The translations under genes and the position numbers were made by a program. Positions 6,268 to 15,403 of a stretch of 42,216 nucleotides of DNA are shown here, piece by piece. The notes beneath the pieces were generated by a model. It made no database searches. It saw only the letters and a list, made by a program, of their open reading frames with translations, and was not told the origin of the DNA. Each line of letters begins with the position of its first letter. Positions within the stretch are counted from its first letter, which is position 1. Source of the DNA: a virus. The stretch covers positions 1-42,216 of IMG/VR virus record IMGVR_UViG_3300025420_000010, one strand, 5' to 3'.

Positions 6268-8666
6268 TCTTCCCCTGCCAATGGATTAAGTGAAACCGCG
6301 CCCCTCACAATATTCCGCGCAGCTCTACGCTTTTCTTTACCAAAAGTCCCGGCAAAAACTTGCTTACGAACTGCGGGACTTTTTAGAAGTTGTTTTGTCG
6401 CCAAATCTCGCGCCGCAAAAGTTGTGGCTGCGCCTGCAAGTGCAGTTGGAAGGGCGTATTGGATTAAAGGGCCACCGGCAGCAGCAATGTCAGAAAGGCC
6501 CGGAGCAAACACCGATGCGGCAGATCCACCAAATGTCAATGGACGCCAATTTTGTTTAAGGGTTTGCCAGATTTCTCCGGGGCTCATTCCGCCACCTCCA
6601 CGAGAAAATGGTGTGGCCGCGCCGGAAGGCTCAGTGCCGCGCAAGAATTCTCCTACAGGTGCAAGGTCTTTAAGACGTGAAGTCGAGCCTTTCTTTCCAA
6701 CAGCATTCGCAATAGCTCTTGGGTCAACAATCCCGCTGGTGGTGGTGTGTGGATCGACATTAATAATGTCGCGGTAGCGTGAACGTAAGCCCGCCCATTC
6801 TTTTGCAGCCCTTGGATCGTTTGCTGCAAGAAGATCAAACATCACATTTCGAAGTTCACCGCCATAAAACTTCTTGATGGAGTTTGATGCGGCGGAAAGT
6901 TGGCGATCAATAATGCCGCCTTTCTGAGTGTATTTCTGAAATACTTTTCCATTTAATTGTCCAGTTGCAAGATCAGTTCCAATGTCGTGAATGATCCCTT
7001 GAACAATTTTCCGAATGTTATCATCACGAAGTGTAAAGGAGTCTGTATAAACATTGTAAAGGTCTGTCGCAGCTTTTTGAGTTGCACGAAGCGGGGCCAC
7101 ACCTGCCGCAACTGCGCTCATTTTACTTCCAACATCCTGTGCAGCTTTTTCAACTTCCGCAGGGGTAAGGTCTTTTGATCCGATGATCTTCGAAACTTCT
7201 TCCGAGAACCTTTTGTTTTGCTGGTCAAGAAGTGATTGTGGCGCAGTTTGTCGAAAGAATTCTGCAGCCTCGCCCTTTGCAAATTGGCCGGGATAGACAG
7301 GAATATTGAATTCTTCAAGCGCCTGTTGTCCGACTTGACGTGGACCGGCTTCCCATTCCGGGGCTAACGCTCCACCAGCCCGTGGTGAAACCAACTTCGA
7401 AAGTGCAGGGCCAAGCGTTCCGCCTAAAAGCGCGCTTGTTCCGAATTGTTCCATCAACGGGGTTTCTGTATCACCGAGTGATCCACCCATCGCACGACTT
7501 GCAGCCTCAAGGCCTGTTTGCGTCACACCTTGAATTGCGCCCTGCGCACCGGCAGACCCAAGCCTTGTAGCCGCCCCGGCGAGTCCTGGCATTTGTTCAG
7601 CCACTTGCGGGATCGCTTGACCAGCCTCACCGCCTAAAAATCTCATTGCTTGTGGAACATAAGGTGCGACCGCAGGGGCAACCATCGGGGCAACCCGTTC
7701 AGCGACCTGACCTAAAACCTGCCCAGCTCTTGCCAATGGGATCGCGGTTGTGGCAACAGAGCCCAAACCTTCCGCGCCATAGCCAGAAAGTGGATTTTCT
7801 AAATTGTAAAGGCGACGTTGTTCTTGGAGTTCCGCAAGACGTTGTTGGTAACGCTCTTGGTTCATGGCATGTCTGCCACCAACAAACGGATTATAACCAG
7901 CCTCAAAAGCGGCTTGGATTTGTGGAGCAAAACCTAACGTCGCGCCGGTCGCAAGGGAATGACCAACTCCCCATTCTGGCGCAAGTTCACCACGGGGAAT
8001 ACGATCCTCTCCGCGAAGCCCTGCGAATTGGTTTAAGGTTGTAAGACGCCCTGCGAAGTTGTGACCAGCGGATGGGTTCTCTGGGGAATATCCTGCCGGA
8101 CGTTCAAAGTGCATCTGTGCGATAGCAAGGTCACGGGCGTTTTTAGCATTTTGCACAAGGTTGTATTCTGGCCTTGAGCGCAACTCCTGTAAGGCGAAAG
8201 CATTTTGTTGTTGCCAAGAAGGATATTCCGCGCCAGCAAACTTCCGCATAGCGTCGAGGCGCTCTAATCGATGGCCATACAGTCCGTAGCCTGTGTTCTG
8301 GTCGTGATGTGCGGCAGGATTTAACTCGCTTTCGGATGCAGCGGCAGATGTTAGTAAGTGTGCCTCATTAGGAGAGGCTCCAAGGCTCAAAAGGTGCTGA
8401 TATTGTTGTGCAGGGCTAAGATGACCTTGCGCTTTCGGACGCCCATATTCCCCTAAATACGAAATATTGACATTGCCTAATGGCTCACCTTTGGCCTTCG
8501 CCTGTTGGGCTTGGCGCTCTGTTGCCGTCGAGCCTTCATGCTTTTCAGCCCAATAAGCATCTAAGGCACTCATGGGGGCAGATGCAGAAGGAGCAGGGGC
8601 TGGTATTGAAGAAGTGTCCACCCCTTCCTCATGGTGTTTTTTCCAGTAGTCGTCGAGAGCTGACAT
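6264..8666 (-). CDS. Ejection/internal virion protein with tail-lysozyme-like domain
   Basis: 800 residues; the ATG overlaps the previous TAA. A short element MSALDxYW..HE occurs twice at the start (residues 1-15 and 32-45). Residues about 83-230 look like a phage tail-lysozyme-type peptidoglycan hydrolase: LLSLGASPNEAHLLTSAAAS, SESELNP (E112, E114) and GYGLYGHRLERL. The rest is rich in Ala, Gly and Gln with weakly hydrophobic stretches (about 410-440 and 700-770), as in proteins ejected with the DNA by podoviruses such as P22 gp16. Its place among ejection-type proteins after gp4 and gp10 supports this role: opening the cell wall for DNA entry. Confidence 0.65.
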   Translation of the reverse strand: MSALDDYWKKHHEEGVDTSSIPAPAPSASAPMSALDAYWAEKHEGSTATERQAQQAKAKGEPLGNVNISYLGEYGRPKAQGHLSPAQQYQHLLSLGASPNEAHLLTSAAASESELNPAAHHDQNTGYGLYGHRLERLDAMRKFAGAEYPSWQQQNAFALQELRSRPEYNLVQNAKNARDLAIAQMHFERPAGYSPENPSAGHNFAGRLTTLNQFAGLRGEDRIPRGELAPEWGVGHSLATGATLGFAPQIQAAFEAGYNPFVGGRHAMNQERYQQRLAELQEQRRLYNLENPLSGYGAEGLGSVATTAIPLARAGQVLGQVAERVAPMVAPAVAPYVPQAMRFLGGEAGQAIPQVAEQMPGLAGAATRLGSAGAQGAIQGVTQTGLEAASRAMGGSLGDTETPLMEQFGTSALLGGTLGPALSKLVSPRAGGALAPEWEAGPRQVGQQALEEFNIPVYPGQFAKGEAAEFFRQTAPQSLLDQQNKRFSEEVSKIIGSKDLTPAEVEKAAQDVGSKMSAVAAGVAPLRATQKAATDLYNVYTDSFTLRDDNIRKIVQGIIHDIGTDLATGQLNGKVFQKYTQKGGIIDRQLSAASNSIKKFYGGELRNVMFDLLAANDPRAAKEWAGLRSRYRDIINVDPHTTTSGIVDPRAIANAVGKKGSTSRLKDLAPVGEFLRGTEPSGAATPFSRGGGGMSPGEIWQTLKQNWRPLTFGGSAASVFAPGLSDIAAAGGPLIQYALPTALAGAATTFAARDLATKQLLKSPAVRKQVFAGTFGKEKRRAARNIVRGAVSLNPLAGEE

Positions 8667-10210
8667 TATTCTGGCTCCTCAAACTTTATCCTACCCGACT
8701 CTTTTAGATAATTATTCCAGTCTTCATTGAACTTATTCGCCACAAAACCTCTTTCACGATCAGTTCTGTATTTTTTATTCCAACGATTGAAATGTTCTTG
8801 GCGCTCAAGAGCAGATGTGTTGACCTTTTCTACATAGTCTAACATACGCTTAATACCGCCGGGAGAAGAAGCTAACCCCGGAAATATATCCATAAACTTC
8901 AAAGTCTCCAATTGCCCAATTTTATTGGAAGCACCTACTGCAGTTCGTAATCCAGCAATTGCCGAAACTGCCGCTAATTTTTCAAAGGCTTCTGCCGCGC
9001 CGACCCATTCTCTTGGATTATCTGATCCTGTGACGACTTTGCCAGCTTTTTCTAGCAACTTACTTGCATATTTCCGCATAGGAGAGTCTTCAGCTTCTCC
9101 TCCGATAGCATTTTGAGCATCTATCAATAGTTTAGTTGCCGACTTTCGCATTGGAGCAGTTGGTCCTGTTCCTGACTTCCCAAGAGCTTCAATGTCTTTC
9201 AACAAACTTCTTGTTTCTGAGATGGCTTGCTGACTTCCAGTTGCACTTTGTGCAGCCTCGCCAATCTCCTGTCCAAGTTTTGCATAATCCCCTTCACCCT
9301 TTTGGAAGGCAGATTCACGCTGCGCAGCAATAGGCGCTTCTTGAAGATATTTGTATTGGGTGGCAGGAGCCCCAGAGGGTTGAGGCCCCTGCCGAGCCAC
9401 GCCAGCAGCGGGAGGAGCCGACCCGCCCTGCGCAGCATTCATTGGTTCTCCCATAAGATCGGCAGCACCTTCTGGCAGCGCACCTTGAACCTTGTAGGCA
9501 GGAACCTTTATTTTCTGTCCGTATGTTGGAGAGTCAGGGTTGTCGTCAAAGGTTTCGATAGGAGCGGTAAGCTGCCCCAATGTCAGACCTGCAGCCTTAA
9601 TACCTTCAATCCCTCTTGGCGCTGACATCGCAAAAGTGCGAGCAAAGTCATCAAACTTTTGCCCGCCGTCAATCGCTTTTGTCATCTGGATCAATGCTTG
9701 TTGCGATTGCGGGCCTCGCTCTAAAGTTCCAGCTGCAATTTGTTGTGCCACAAAATCCGCCGCAGCTTGCTTATCAGCCTCCGGGCCTTTCAAACCCTTC
9801 CGCACTTTTTCTTGGTAAATAGAAGATATAATCCCAGCATTTGTATCTAACTTTTTCTCAGCATTCATTAACTGTTGGCCAAGAATTTGTTCATGCACAT
9901 GCTGGTTGTTAAGCATGAGCGTCATAACTTCGCCCATGATCGGGCGGATTTCTGGAACAGTAGAGGCATGAACTAGGAATTGTTCGTTGTTAAGTTCCCC
10001 AGTTTTTGGGTCCACATGATGCTGCATCAACTGGCCGAGCGCCTGCTTTGCAACAAATTGTTGTTGTTGAATAGCTGCCGCTTGTTCTGCACGGCGAGTT
10101 TCAGCATTCCGCAAAGCAATGCCTTGCATCTGCGACATCATTTCCAAAGGATTACTTTCTGTAAACCTTGGGCCTTCTGGAGCTTGTGGGTATGGAATTT
10201 CGCCAGCCAT
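8666..10210 (-). CDS. Putative DNA-ejection (internal virion) protein
   Basis: 514 residues, start preceded by GGAG. It is mostly helical and rich in Gln, Ala and Glu (early stretch MAGEIPYPQ, then an EQAAAIQQQQF helix), with a coiled-coil-like middle and no catalytic motif that I recognise. Size, composition and location between a small Gly/Ala-rich protein and a lysozyme-bearing large protein match the three-protein ejection sets of P22-type phages (gp7, gp20, gp16). The assignment is by context and composition only. Confidence 0.5.
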   Translation of the reverse strand: MAGEIPYPQAPEGPRFTESNPLEMMSQMQGIALRNAETRRAEQAAAIQQQQFVAKQALGQLMQHHVDPKTGELNNEQFLVHASTVPEIRPIMGEVMTLMLNNQHVHEQILGQQLMNAEKKLDTNAGIISSIYQEKVRKGLKGPEADKQAAADFVAQQIAAGTLERGPQSQQALIQMTKAIDGGQKFDDFARTFAMSAPRGIEGIKAAGLTLGQLTAPIETFDDNPDSPTYGQKIKVPAYKVQGALPEGAADLMGEPMNAAQGGSAPPAAGVARQGPQPSGAPATQYKYLQEAPIAAQRESAFQKGEGDYAKLGQEIGEAAQSATGSQQAISETRSLLKDIEALGKSGTGPTAPMRKSATKLLIDAQNAIGGEAEDSPMRKYASKLLEKAGKVVTGSDNPREWVGAAEAFEKLAAVSAIAGLRTAVGASNKIGQLETLKFMDIFPGLASSPGGIKRMLDYVEKVNTSALERQEHFNRWNKKYRTDRERGFVANKFNEDWNNYLKESGRIKFEEPE

Positions 10211-10220
10211 CTGAGGCTCC

Positions 10221-11120
10221 TTATTTTAATCCGCCGGTATAGTTTAAAGCGTTTGTAGAGGTTTGATAGCCCCTTGAAGGGAATGGACTTGTGTTGCCAG
10301 TAGCAAAATTCCACAAATCTGCTGGGCCGGAAGGACTGACATTCCCGCCGCCCATGACACCTTGTCCAGCCAACTGCGCCATTATTGGGAGAGATGCGGT
10401 AGAACTTAGGCCAGATGCAATCCCACCATAAAGCGCATTTGTTCCTTGGGCCTGTGCATTTGCTGCACCCATCACACCTTGACCAAGTGCCGTGCCTGCA
10501 CCCATCATCGCATTTCCAGTCAACTGGCCAGTTTGTAAAGCCGCTTGCCCCAACTGCCCTGCCGCCTGTGCGCCCAGCTGTGAAGGCTGGAATAGCATGT
10601 TATAGGCTTGAAGGTTTTGGTTCATATAGTTTTGGAGTTGTTGCTGGAATGTTTGTGACGCAAGCCCTGTTGCTGTCGTGCCGATTTGCTGCACAAGATT
10701 GCCGGATGTGCCAAGGCCTTTTGCTGCACCAGAATTTGCCATGCTTCCAAGGGCCTGTGTTTTCGCCCATTGATAGCCCGGAGTGCTTTCAAGCTGCGCT
10801 TGGGTAGGCTGGAAGGTGGACATTAACGTGTCACCTCCCCCGCCGATACCTGCAGTTTTTGCAGCATTCCCTGTCAAATAACTTTGCAGGGTGTTCATGG
10901 AAGTTTGGCCAGCTTGAACGTAAGGGTTCAAGGCCGCTTTTGCTTGATTAAAATACTGGGCGTAATTTTGTTGAGCTTGGCCTGCGGCAAGGGCCTGCCA
11001 AAGTGCGGCATTTTGCGCACCACCAGCTTGAATGTTGGACGCTTGCTGTCCCCCAAATCCTTTTAGGAGATTTCCCGCCAGCAATCCGCCGCCCATCATG
11101 GCTAAAGTTACGGGGTCCAT
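10221..11120 (-). CDS. Putative small DNA-transfer/ejection protein (P22 gp7 type)
   Basis: 299 residues with a good GGAG site (GGAGATTAATATG). Composition is extreme: Gln, Ala, Gly, Asn and Met dominate, with many GQ, AQ and NALYG-like units (LGQGVMGAANAQAQG). The N terminus MDPVTLAMMGGGLLAGNLLKG is hydrophobic and could insert in membranes. Such proteins, often called DNA transfer proteins, are encoded with the tail hub genes of P22-like phages and leave the virion during infection. No enzymatic motif is seen. Confidence 0.55.
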   Translation of the reverse strand: MDPVTLAMMGGGLLAGNLLKGFGGQQASNIQAGGAQNAALWQALAAGQAQQNYAQYFNQAKAALNPYVQAGQTSMNTLQSYLTGNAAKTAGIGGGGDTLMSTFQPTQAQLESTPGYQWAKTQALGSMANSGAAKGLGTSGNLVQQIGTTATGLASQTFQQQLQNYMNQNLQAYNMLFQPSQLGAQAAGQLGQAALQTGQLTGNAMMGAGTALGQGVMGAANAQAQGTNALYGGIASGLSSTASLPIMAQLAGQGVMGGGNVSPSGPADLWNFATGNTSPFPSRGYQTSTNALNYTGGLK

Positions 11121-11163
11121 ATTAATCTCCTAAATGTCAAATCCGGCCTACACATCATAATAC

Positions 11164-11454
11164 TTAACTCCCCGAAGGGATAGGGGTTTCGGGAGAAGTT
11201 GTTGGAGCAACAGGCTGAATAACTATCGGAATAGCAATGGGTTTTGGCTGAGCCGCAGCAATTTCTTCTGGGGTCTTCGGCACAATAGTCAAGGTCGTTA
11301 AATCAACCTTAAAACTTTTATAATCGAACTTACGCTCGACTTCGATAATCTTTTCACCCGCAGCCTTCCGCATCTCAAAAAACACTTCATGCTCATGGGT
11401 GAAGGAGTCGATGTTCCCTTGGTCATCGTAGTGAATAAACATTTTGTTGGTCAT
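11164..11454 (-). CDS. Unknown protein with proline-rich tail
   Basis: 96 residues. The start MTNKMFIHYDD is chosen because its ATG overlaps the TGA of the upstream gene (ATGA) and GGGAG lies 9 bases upstream. The first 60 residues are mixed alpha/beta (VFFEMRKAAGEKIIEVERKF); the last 35 are rich in Pro, Ile and Thr. Its position after a fiber-like gene suggests a small virion or fiber-assembly protein, but I do not recognise it. Confidence 0.5.
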   Translation of the reverse strand: MTNKMFIHYDDQGNIDSFTHEHEVFFEMRKAAGEKIIEVERKFDYKSFKVDLTTLTIVPKTPEEIAAAQPKPIAIPIVIQPVAPTTSPETPIPSGS

Positions 11455-12251
11455 CTTGAAAGCTCCCAAGCCAACACGCTAACCGGCCCGCCTACATTTG
11501 TAGAACAGGTTATGGCCAAAGCAGTGTCGGTATTTTGAACTGTATAATTGGTTTGAAGTGTTCGAGGATAAACCGCGACAGTCGTTACAGGGGCGTAGCT
11601 ATAAACTTGGGTATGGTTGGACGTATCACCATAAAACGCGCCGCCGTAGACGGGGTTAGGGCCCGGAGACAAACCCATCGATGTAAAGTAAATGCCCGGA
11701 ATTGTGCCGGAGTCGATGGGCGTTCCGTTGACAGAAATTGTGATGGTGCCGGAACTTGTTGCAGCCGTTCCATCATACGTCCCAAGAATACAGACAATCG
11801 AGTTCTCTACTGGCACAAGATTGATCGTCGCAGAAGAACCACTTGACGACTGCCCGCCAGCATACGAAACAGAATTTAATGCGATGTTTGGAGTCGTAAC
11901 CGCCCCGATACTGATGTGCTGAGTAACGATTGAGTTCGCATAAATTTTATCCGTAACAATCGCGCCAGCTGCAATCAAATTTGACGTGATGGCATTGGCC
12001 AAAATCTTTGAAGTTGTGATTGAATTGTCGGAAATTTTTGTCGCAGTAATAACATTATCTGGAAGTTTGTCAGTCGAAACCGATCCGTTGGCGAGTTTTA
12101 CTGAGATAATAGCACCATCAGCAATATCATAAGACGTGATGTTTCCGGGCTCAGCCAAAGCGGCCATTAACAATTGGAATTGCCGTGTCGGCTTTCCATT
12201 TTCATCAATTAGCTGTGTTGTAGAGTTAGGAACGCTTTTTAAAATTGGCAC
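11451..12251 (-). CDS. Tail fiber/needle-like protein with beta-helical repeats
   Basis: 266 residues from a GTG start at 12251, with GGAG upstream in the end of the gp10-like gene. Residues about 30-125 are a run of short repeats (S.KLANGSVSTDKLPDN, ITATKISDNSITTSKI), the pattern of beta-solenoid or trimeric fiber shafts. The C-terminal 130 residues are Thr/Ser/Gly/Tyr-rich beta sequence ending in SVLAWELSR, probably a globular tip. It follows the gp10-like tail factor, which is where P22 encodes its tail needle, so a needle or short-fiber role is plausible. Confidence 0.55.
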   Translation of the reverse strand: MPILKSVPNSTTQLIDENGKPTRQFQLLMAALAEPGNITSYDIADGAIISVKLANGSVSTDKLPDNVITATKISDNSITTSKILANAITSNLIAAGAIVTDKIYANSIVTQHISIGAVTTPNIALNSVSYAGGQSSSGSSATINLVPVENSIVCILGTYDGTAATSSGTITISVNGTPIDSGTIPGIYFTSMGLSPGPNPVYGGAFYGDTSNHTQVYSYAPVTTVAVYPRTLQTNYTVQNTDTALAITCSTNVGGPVSVLAWELSR

Positions 12252-12252
12252 G

Positions 12253-13668
12253 TTATGTCTCCATCTTCTCAACTTGTATCCACGCGCCGTTCAAGGCTGC
12301 AGGACAAGGAGCAGTCCAAGACAATTCAAACACACGATCTCTCGCAAATCCCAGTCTGCTCCAAGAGGGAACTGCACGATATTCGCCGGATTTACCTAAC
12401 GATTGTTGTAAGCCATTTCCAAAACTCACCCCGCGATCATTACTCCAGCAAAGGGTGATTTGGGGGTCTTCGGAAGGATCAAGGTCTGTGCCGACCTCGA
12501 TGTCAGCCATAAAGTTTGTATAGCTTACGCGATCTCCGTCAGACACAAGATGTGGGAAGGAGCGAAGACGTAAGATCGGATTTCCGTTGTCTGTGTAATT
12601 GTTGAGATCAAAAGTATAGAGATTACCGTTTTGCCAATCGCCAACAATTGTGCGGTTATAGGCATGAGCTACGCAGTTCGCACGATGTCTTACAAGGTTT
12701 CCGTTTTCATCTAAATACCCACGCTCATGCCAGAGTTGGGTTGACAGATCATAACACCACGTCGCGTTTGCTGACGGGAAGGTTAAGAAGTAGAAAATAT
12801 GTGAACCTTGCTGATAACAAAATCCGATAGCGTCAGAAATCTTATCATATTTTCCGATAGCATCTGCAATGGCGGGGGTAGAAACAATGTCAGCTTTGTA
12901 AGCTGTGCCTTGCATGATGAGAGCTTGGCCATTGTTGTCTTCCGAAAGCCAGAAGATATTCAACCCCCACTTCGCCAGCGAACGCAAAGCTGCGATCCCG
13001 TGCTGCAAAAACACACCGGGAATGGGCTGGAACGGAAACGGATATGATCCAACATTCGTCCAGACTTCCGTTGTGCGTCTTCCAAAACTCCACATTTCCT
13101 TATGCACAACGTCAATGATTTGGAGTCGGTCAGCGTCTCCAGACATCGTGGCAACGCCAAGGTCGGGGTAAGTTGTTTCGTTCGAGTTGCTCGATTGAAT
13201 GTTGGCGTTTTGAGTTGACGAGACTAAAAACGTGTCAATGTAGCGAATTTGATTTCCGCCAACAAAATTGGTCGGATTAAAAACATTAAACTCAAGCGAT
13301 GTAAGATTAACACTCCATCCCTGCGTCGAGCCATCTAAAATAATAAGCGAGAACTTATTATCATACATACTTACAAGACCAGATTGAGAAGTGATGCTGC
13401 CTAATTGTTGCAGCACAAAATTATCTGGCACGTAATAAACAATGTTCCCGATGACCGCAAAAAGCAGCCCGTTGGACGCTGTGTAAAGCTGACGCACCTC
13501 GGCCACAATTCCTTGCGCGAGAAGCGTCAGCCCCGGAGTGCAGTAGTGCGTGTAAGGAACTTCAGCATCCTTCGTGTTCTGTTCTGGATACAGATTGATG
13601 CACCTCTGCGCGTTCGCTATTACCGAGCGCGCTTCATAAGCACCTTGAACAAGTTGGATCTGAGCCAC
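12253..13668 (-). CDS. P22 gp10-like tail accessory factor (packaged DNA stabilization)
   Basis: 471 residues from a GTG codon (13668), similar to the length of P22 gp10. The N terminus (IQLVQGAYEARSVIANAQRC, INLYPE, TPGLTLLA) and the beta-rich body (GLLFAVIGNIVYYV, YIDTFLVSSTQNANIQ, TTEVWTNVG, FLQHGIAALRS, ATWCYDLSTQLWHERG) match the gp10/head-completion family, which forms the hexameric tail hub below gp4 and helps close the portal. It is preceded by the gp4-like gene and a small paralog-bearing gene, as expected for a P22-type tail module. Confidence 0.85.
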   Translation of the reverse strand: MAQIQLVQGAYEARSVIANAQRCINLYPEQNTKDAEVPYTHYCTPGLTLLAQGIVAEVRQLYTASNGLLFAVIGNIVYYVPDNFVLQQLGSITSQSGLVSMYDNKFSLIILDGSTQGWSVNLTSLEFNVFNPTNFVGGNQIRYIDTFLVSSTQNANIQSSNSNETTYPDLGVATMSGDADRLQIIDVVHKEMWSFGRRTTEVWTNVGSYPFPFQPIPGVFLQHGIAALRSLAKWGLNIFWLSEDNNGQALIMQGTAYKADIVSTPAIADAIGKYDKISDAIGFCYQQGSHIFYFLTFPSANATWCYDLSTQLWHERGYLDENGNLVRHRANCVAHAYNRTIVGDWQNGNLYTFDLNNYTDNGNPILRLRSFPHLVSDGDRVSYTNFMADIEVGTDLDPSEDPQITLCWSNDRGVSFGNGLQQSLGKSGEYRAVPSWSRLGFARDRVFELSWTAPCPAALNGAWIQVEKMET

Positions 13669-13681
13669 TTCACTACATCCC

Positions 13682-14083
13682 TTACGTAGCAGACATTACG
13701 TTAGCAATCCATACGTTGTTCGTCACAGCGATAAAAAGCACACGTTTAGCTGCAGCATAAGAAACACCTGTCGCACCAGCTGTGCCGTTGATCGTGTCAG
13801 AACCCTGCGCAAAAACCTGCACAGCGTCTGCGCTATCTGCATTCAGCAAGTAGACGATGGTGCCTGCAACTGCGCTTGGAAGCACAACGCTGTCAGCAGC
13901 CGTGCCCACAACCGTGACAACATTCACGCCGTTGACAAGAACTGGAGTAGAAGAAGAAAGGCCACCACCAGCAAGGGCTGTGATGCCGTAGTTTGTCTGC
14001 CACTGTGGAGTAGCCATAAGATTTTCAAGAGTATATCCGTCTTGAAGCGCGTAACCATTGGGAAGACGATCAGGTATAGCCAT
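13682..14083 (-). CDS. Small beta-rich virion protein (decoration-like), paralog of the first domain at 32083-32727
   Basis: 133 residues lying between the gp4- and gp10-like genes. It starts MAIPDRLPNGYALQDG and is otherwise beta-rich: GITALAGGG, SVVLPSAVAGTIVYLLN, VQVFAQGSDTING, VLFIAVTNNVWIA. The same order of elements occurs in residues about 10-125 of the 214-residue protein at 32083-32727 (GYRLIDG, GITATAGG, VVLPQALPGMIMIVAN, ITVFASHGS, ATFYISTAVGQWIAL), so the two are paralogs. It may be a capsid or tail decoration protein. I recognise no named family. Confidence 0.55.
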   Translation of the reverse strand: MAIPDRLPNGYALQDGYTLENLMATPQWQTNYGITALAGGGLSSSTPVLVNGVNVVTVVGTAADSVVLPSAVAGTIVYLLNADSADAVQVFAQGSDTINGTAGATGVSYAAAKRVLFIAVTNNVWIANVMSAT

Positions 14084-14088
14084 TTGAG

Positions 14089-15381
14089 TTACCTCGTTTG
14101 GTCGCTGTAAATGTTGTAGACACTCGGACGGACCAGATTATCCGGCATCACAAGGCTAGGTATTTGTGCATTCGCAGAACGGATCGTCTGGAGCGCATCT
14201 GCCGCCAGCCCTTCATATGTCGGATCTGGTGGAAGTCGGTATGCAGCGCGGGTGCGAACTACAAGATTGTAGTGGATAGCTGCAAGGTATTCGGGCGGAA
14301 ATATGAAAGGGCTTGTTAGATTGTTGAATTCAGTCAACACATCTTTGAGCAAGATATGGACTTCGTAAAGGTTTGCTTGTGGGATCGGCCAAGGATAAAT
14401 GCGCCCCAAAGGCCATGCGGAGTCATAGAATATGCATTGCGAGAATGACACTAATTGCTTGAGCGTAATTCTTGCATAATCCTCCATTGAGAAAAGGATC
14501 TGGAGCGGATAGTCCACCGCCTGTGTGCCGCTTCCGCCCGCCAGCATTCTGAAAAACGCGCTTTCGAGTTTGTCCGGGCGCGCTGCTACATTTATGTCAC
14601 CGCCGGGGCCGACCGTATAGCTTTGGGCCCCAGTTGACACCACACTCTTGTCCACAAGGTGCCATACCAACCAGCGTTTCATCCGCCACTGAGCAATCAT
14701 CATATTCAATCGCGTCAAGGCGTCATTAACATCTTCTGCCAGAAGCGACTGACCAACACCCAACACGCCAGCGTCTTTATAAGCAAGATTGATAATATCG
14801 AGCGCCGTAAATGTCGCCCCGCCGAAAGGTGTCGGATAAACAGGATCGACCGGCTGGACAGAGCAAGAGGCATTGCCGCCGGGGAGGGTAGCTGCAAGCG
14901 AGAAGCACGAAACCAACTGGGCCGAAGTCCAGCCAAATGTGGTCTGAGCCAAAAGCGCCAATTGATCTGTGATCGAAATACAAACCGCAGAATTAAACTG
15001 TATCCAAAGCGTGTCGTTTTTGTTTGCCGTTACAGCCTGCGACAGCAATTCCACATTGGCCTGTATGGCAATGGCCGCAAAGAACTGCTGCCTTGAAACC
15101 GCCGCCACAGTCGATGGCACAACCGTCGCGCCACAAGCTACATCTCCACCCGGAAGTGTCGCCGCGAGGGTGAAAAGCGAGTCAAGTTGGAGCTGCGTCC
15201 AGTTGAACGTGGTTCGCACCAACAGGGCAATATCATCTGTGGACGAAATGCACGTCGCGGAATTAAACTGGTTCCACGCGGTCGTATTTGGATTGGCCAA
15301 AACAGCCTGCGAAAATGTTTCCAAATTCGCCATATCCGCTATTGCGGAGAAGAATTGCTCGCGTGATACGGTTGCGGTCAT
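14089..15381 (-). CDS. P22 gp4-like tail accessory factor with two extra N-terminal QFF repeats
   Basis: 430 residues, against roughly 166 for P22 gp4 as I recall. Residues about 190-430 are the gp4-like part: ALDIINLAYKDAGVLGVGQS, ALTRLNMMIAQWRMKRWLVW, GRIYPWPIP, and PPEYLAAIHYNLVVRTRAAY. gp4 binds the portal ring after packaging and forms the first tail layer. In front are two copies of a Cys-containing repeat with an exact 90-residue period (QFF at 9-11 and 99-101; QFNSA at 38-42 and 128-132; LAATLPGG at 72-79 and 162-169). A third copy lies in the protein at 32083. The repeats may decorate the tail or add an enzymatic or binding function. I do not know them from P22. Confidence 0.8.
   Translation of the reverse strand: MTATVSREQFFSAIADMANLETFSQAVLANPNTTAWNQFNSATCISSTDDIALLVRTTFNWTQLQLDSLFTLAATLPGGDVACGATVVPSTVAAVSRQQFFAAIAIQANVELLSQAVTANKNDTLWIQFNSAVCISITDQLALLAQTTFGWTSAQLVSCFSLAATLPGGNASCSVQPVDPVYPTPFGGATFTALDIINLAYKDAGVLGVGQSLLAEDVNDALTRLNMMIAQWRMKRWLVWHLVDKSVVSTGAQSYTVGPGGDINVAARPDKLESAFFRMLAGGSGTQAVDYPLQILFSMEDYARITLKQLVSFSQCIFYDSAWPLGRIYPWPIPQANLYEVHILLKDVLTEFNNLTSPFIFPPEYLAAIHYNLVVRTRAAYRLPPDPTYEGLAADALQTIRSANAQIPSLVMPDNLVRPSVYNIYSDQTR
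14863..15099 (-). repeat. QFF repeat, second copy within the gp4-like gene
   Basis: Codes residues 95-173 of the gp4-like protein. The first copy lies at 15133-15369 (residues 5-83), exactly 270 bases away. Shared positions include QFF, ANxE, QAV.AN, W.QFNSA.CIS.TD, ALL..TTF.WT, and LAATLPGG. The DNA has diverged more than the protein, so the duplication is not recent. Confidence 0.8.
15133..15369 (-). repeat. QFF repeat, first copy within the gp4-like gene
   Basis: Codes residues 5-83 of the gp4-like protein and is in tandem with the copy at 14863-15099. A third, more distant copy is at 32086-32322. Each unit is about 79 residues, mainly helical, with two Cys positions in the gp4 copies (for example C44 and C83 in this one). 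Confidence 0.8.
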
Positions 15382-15403
15382 GGGTTAAGACCTGTGTTGA
15401 GTG

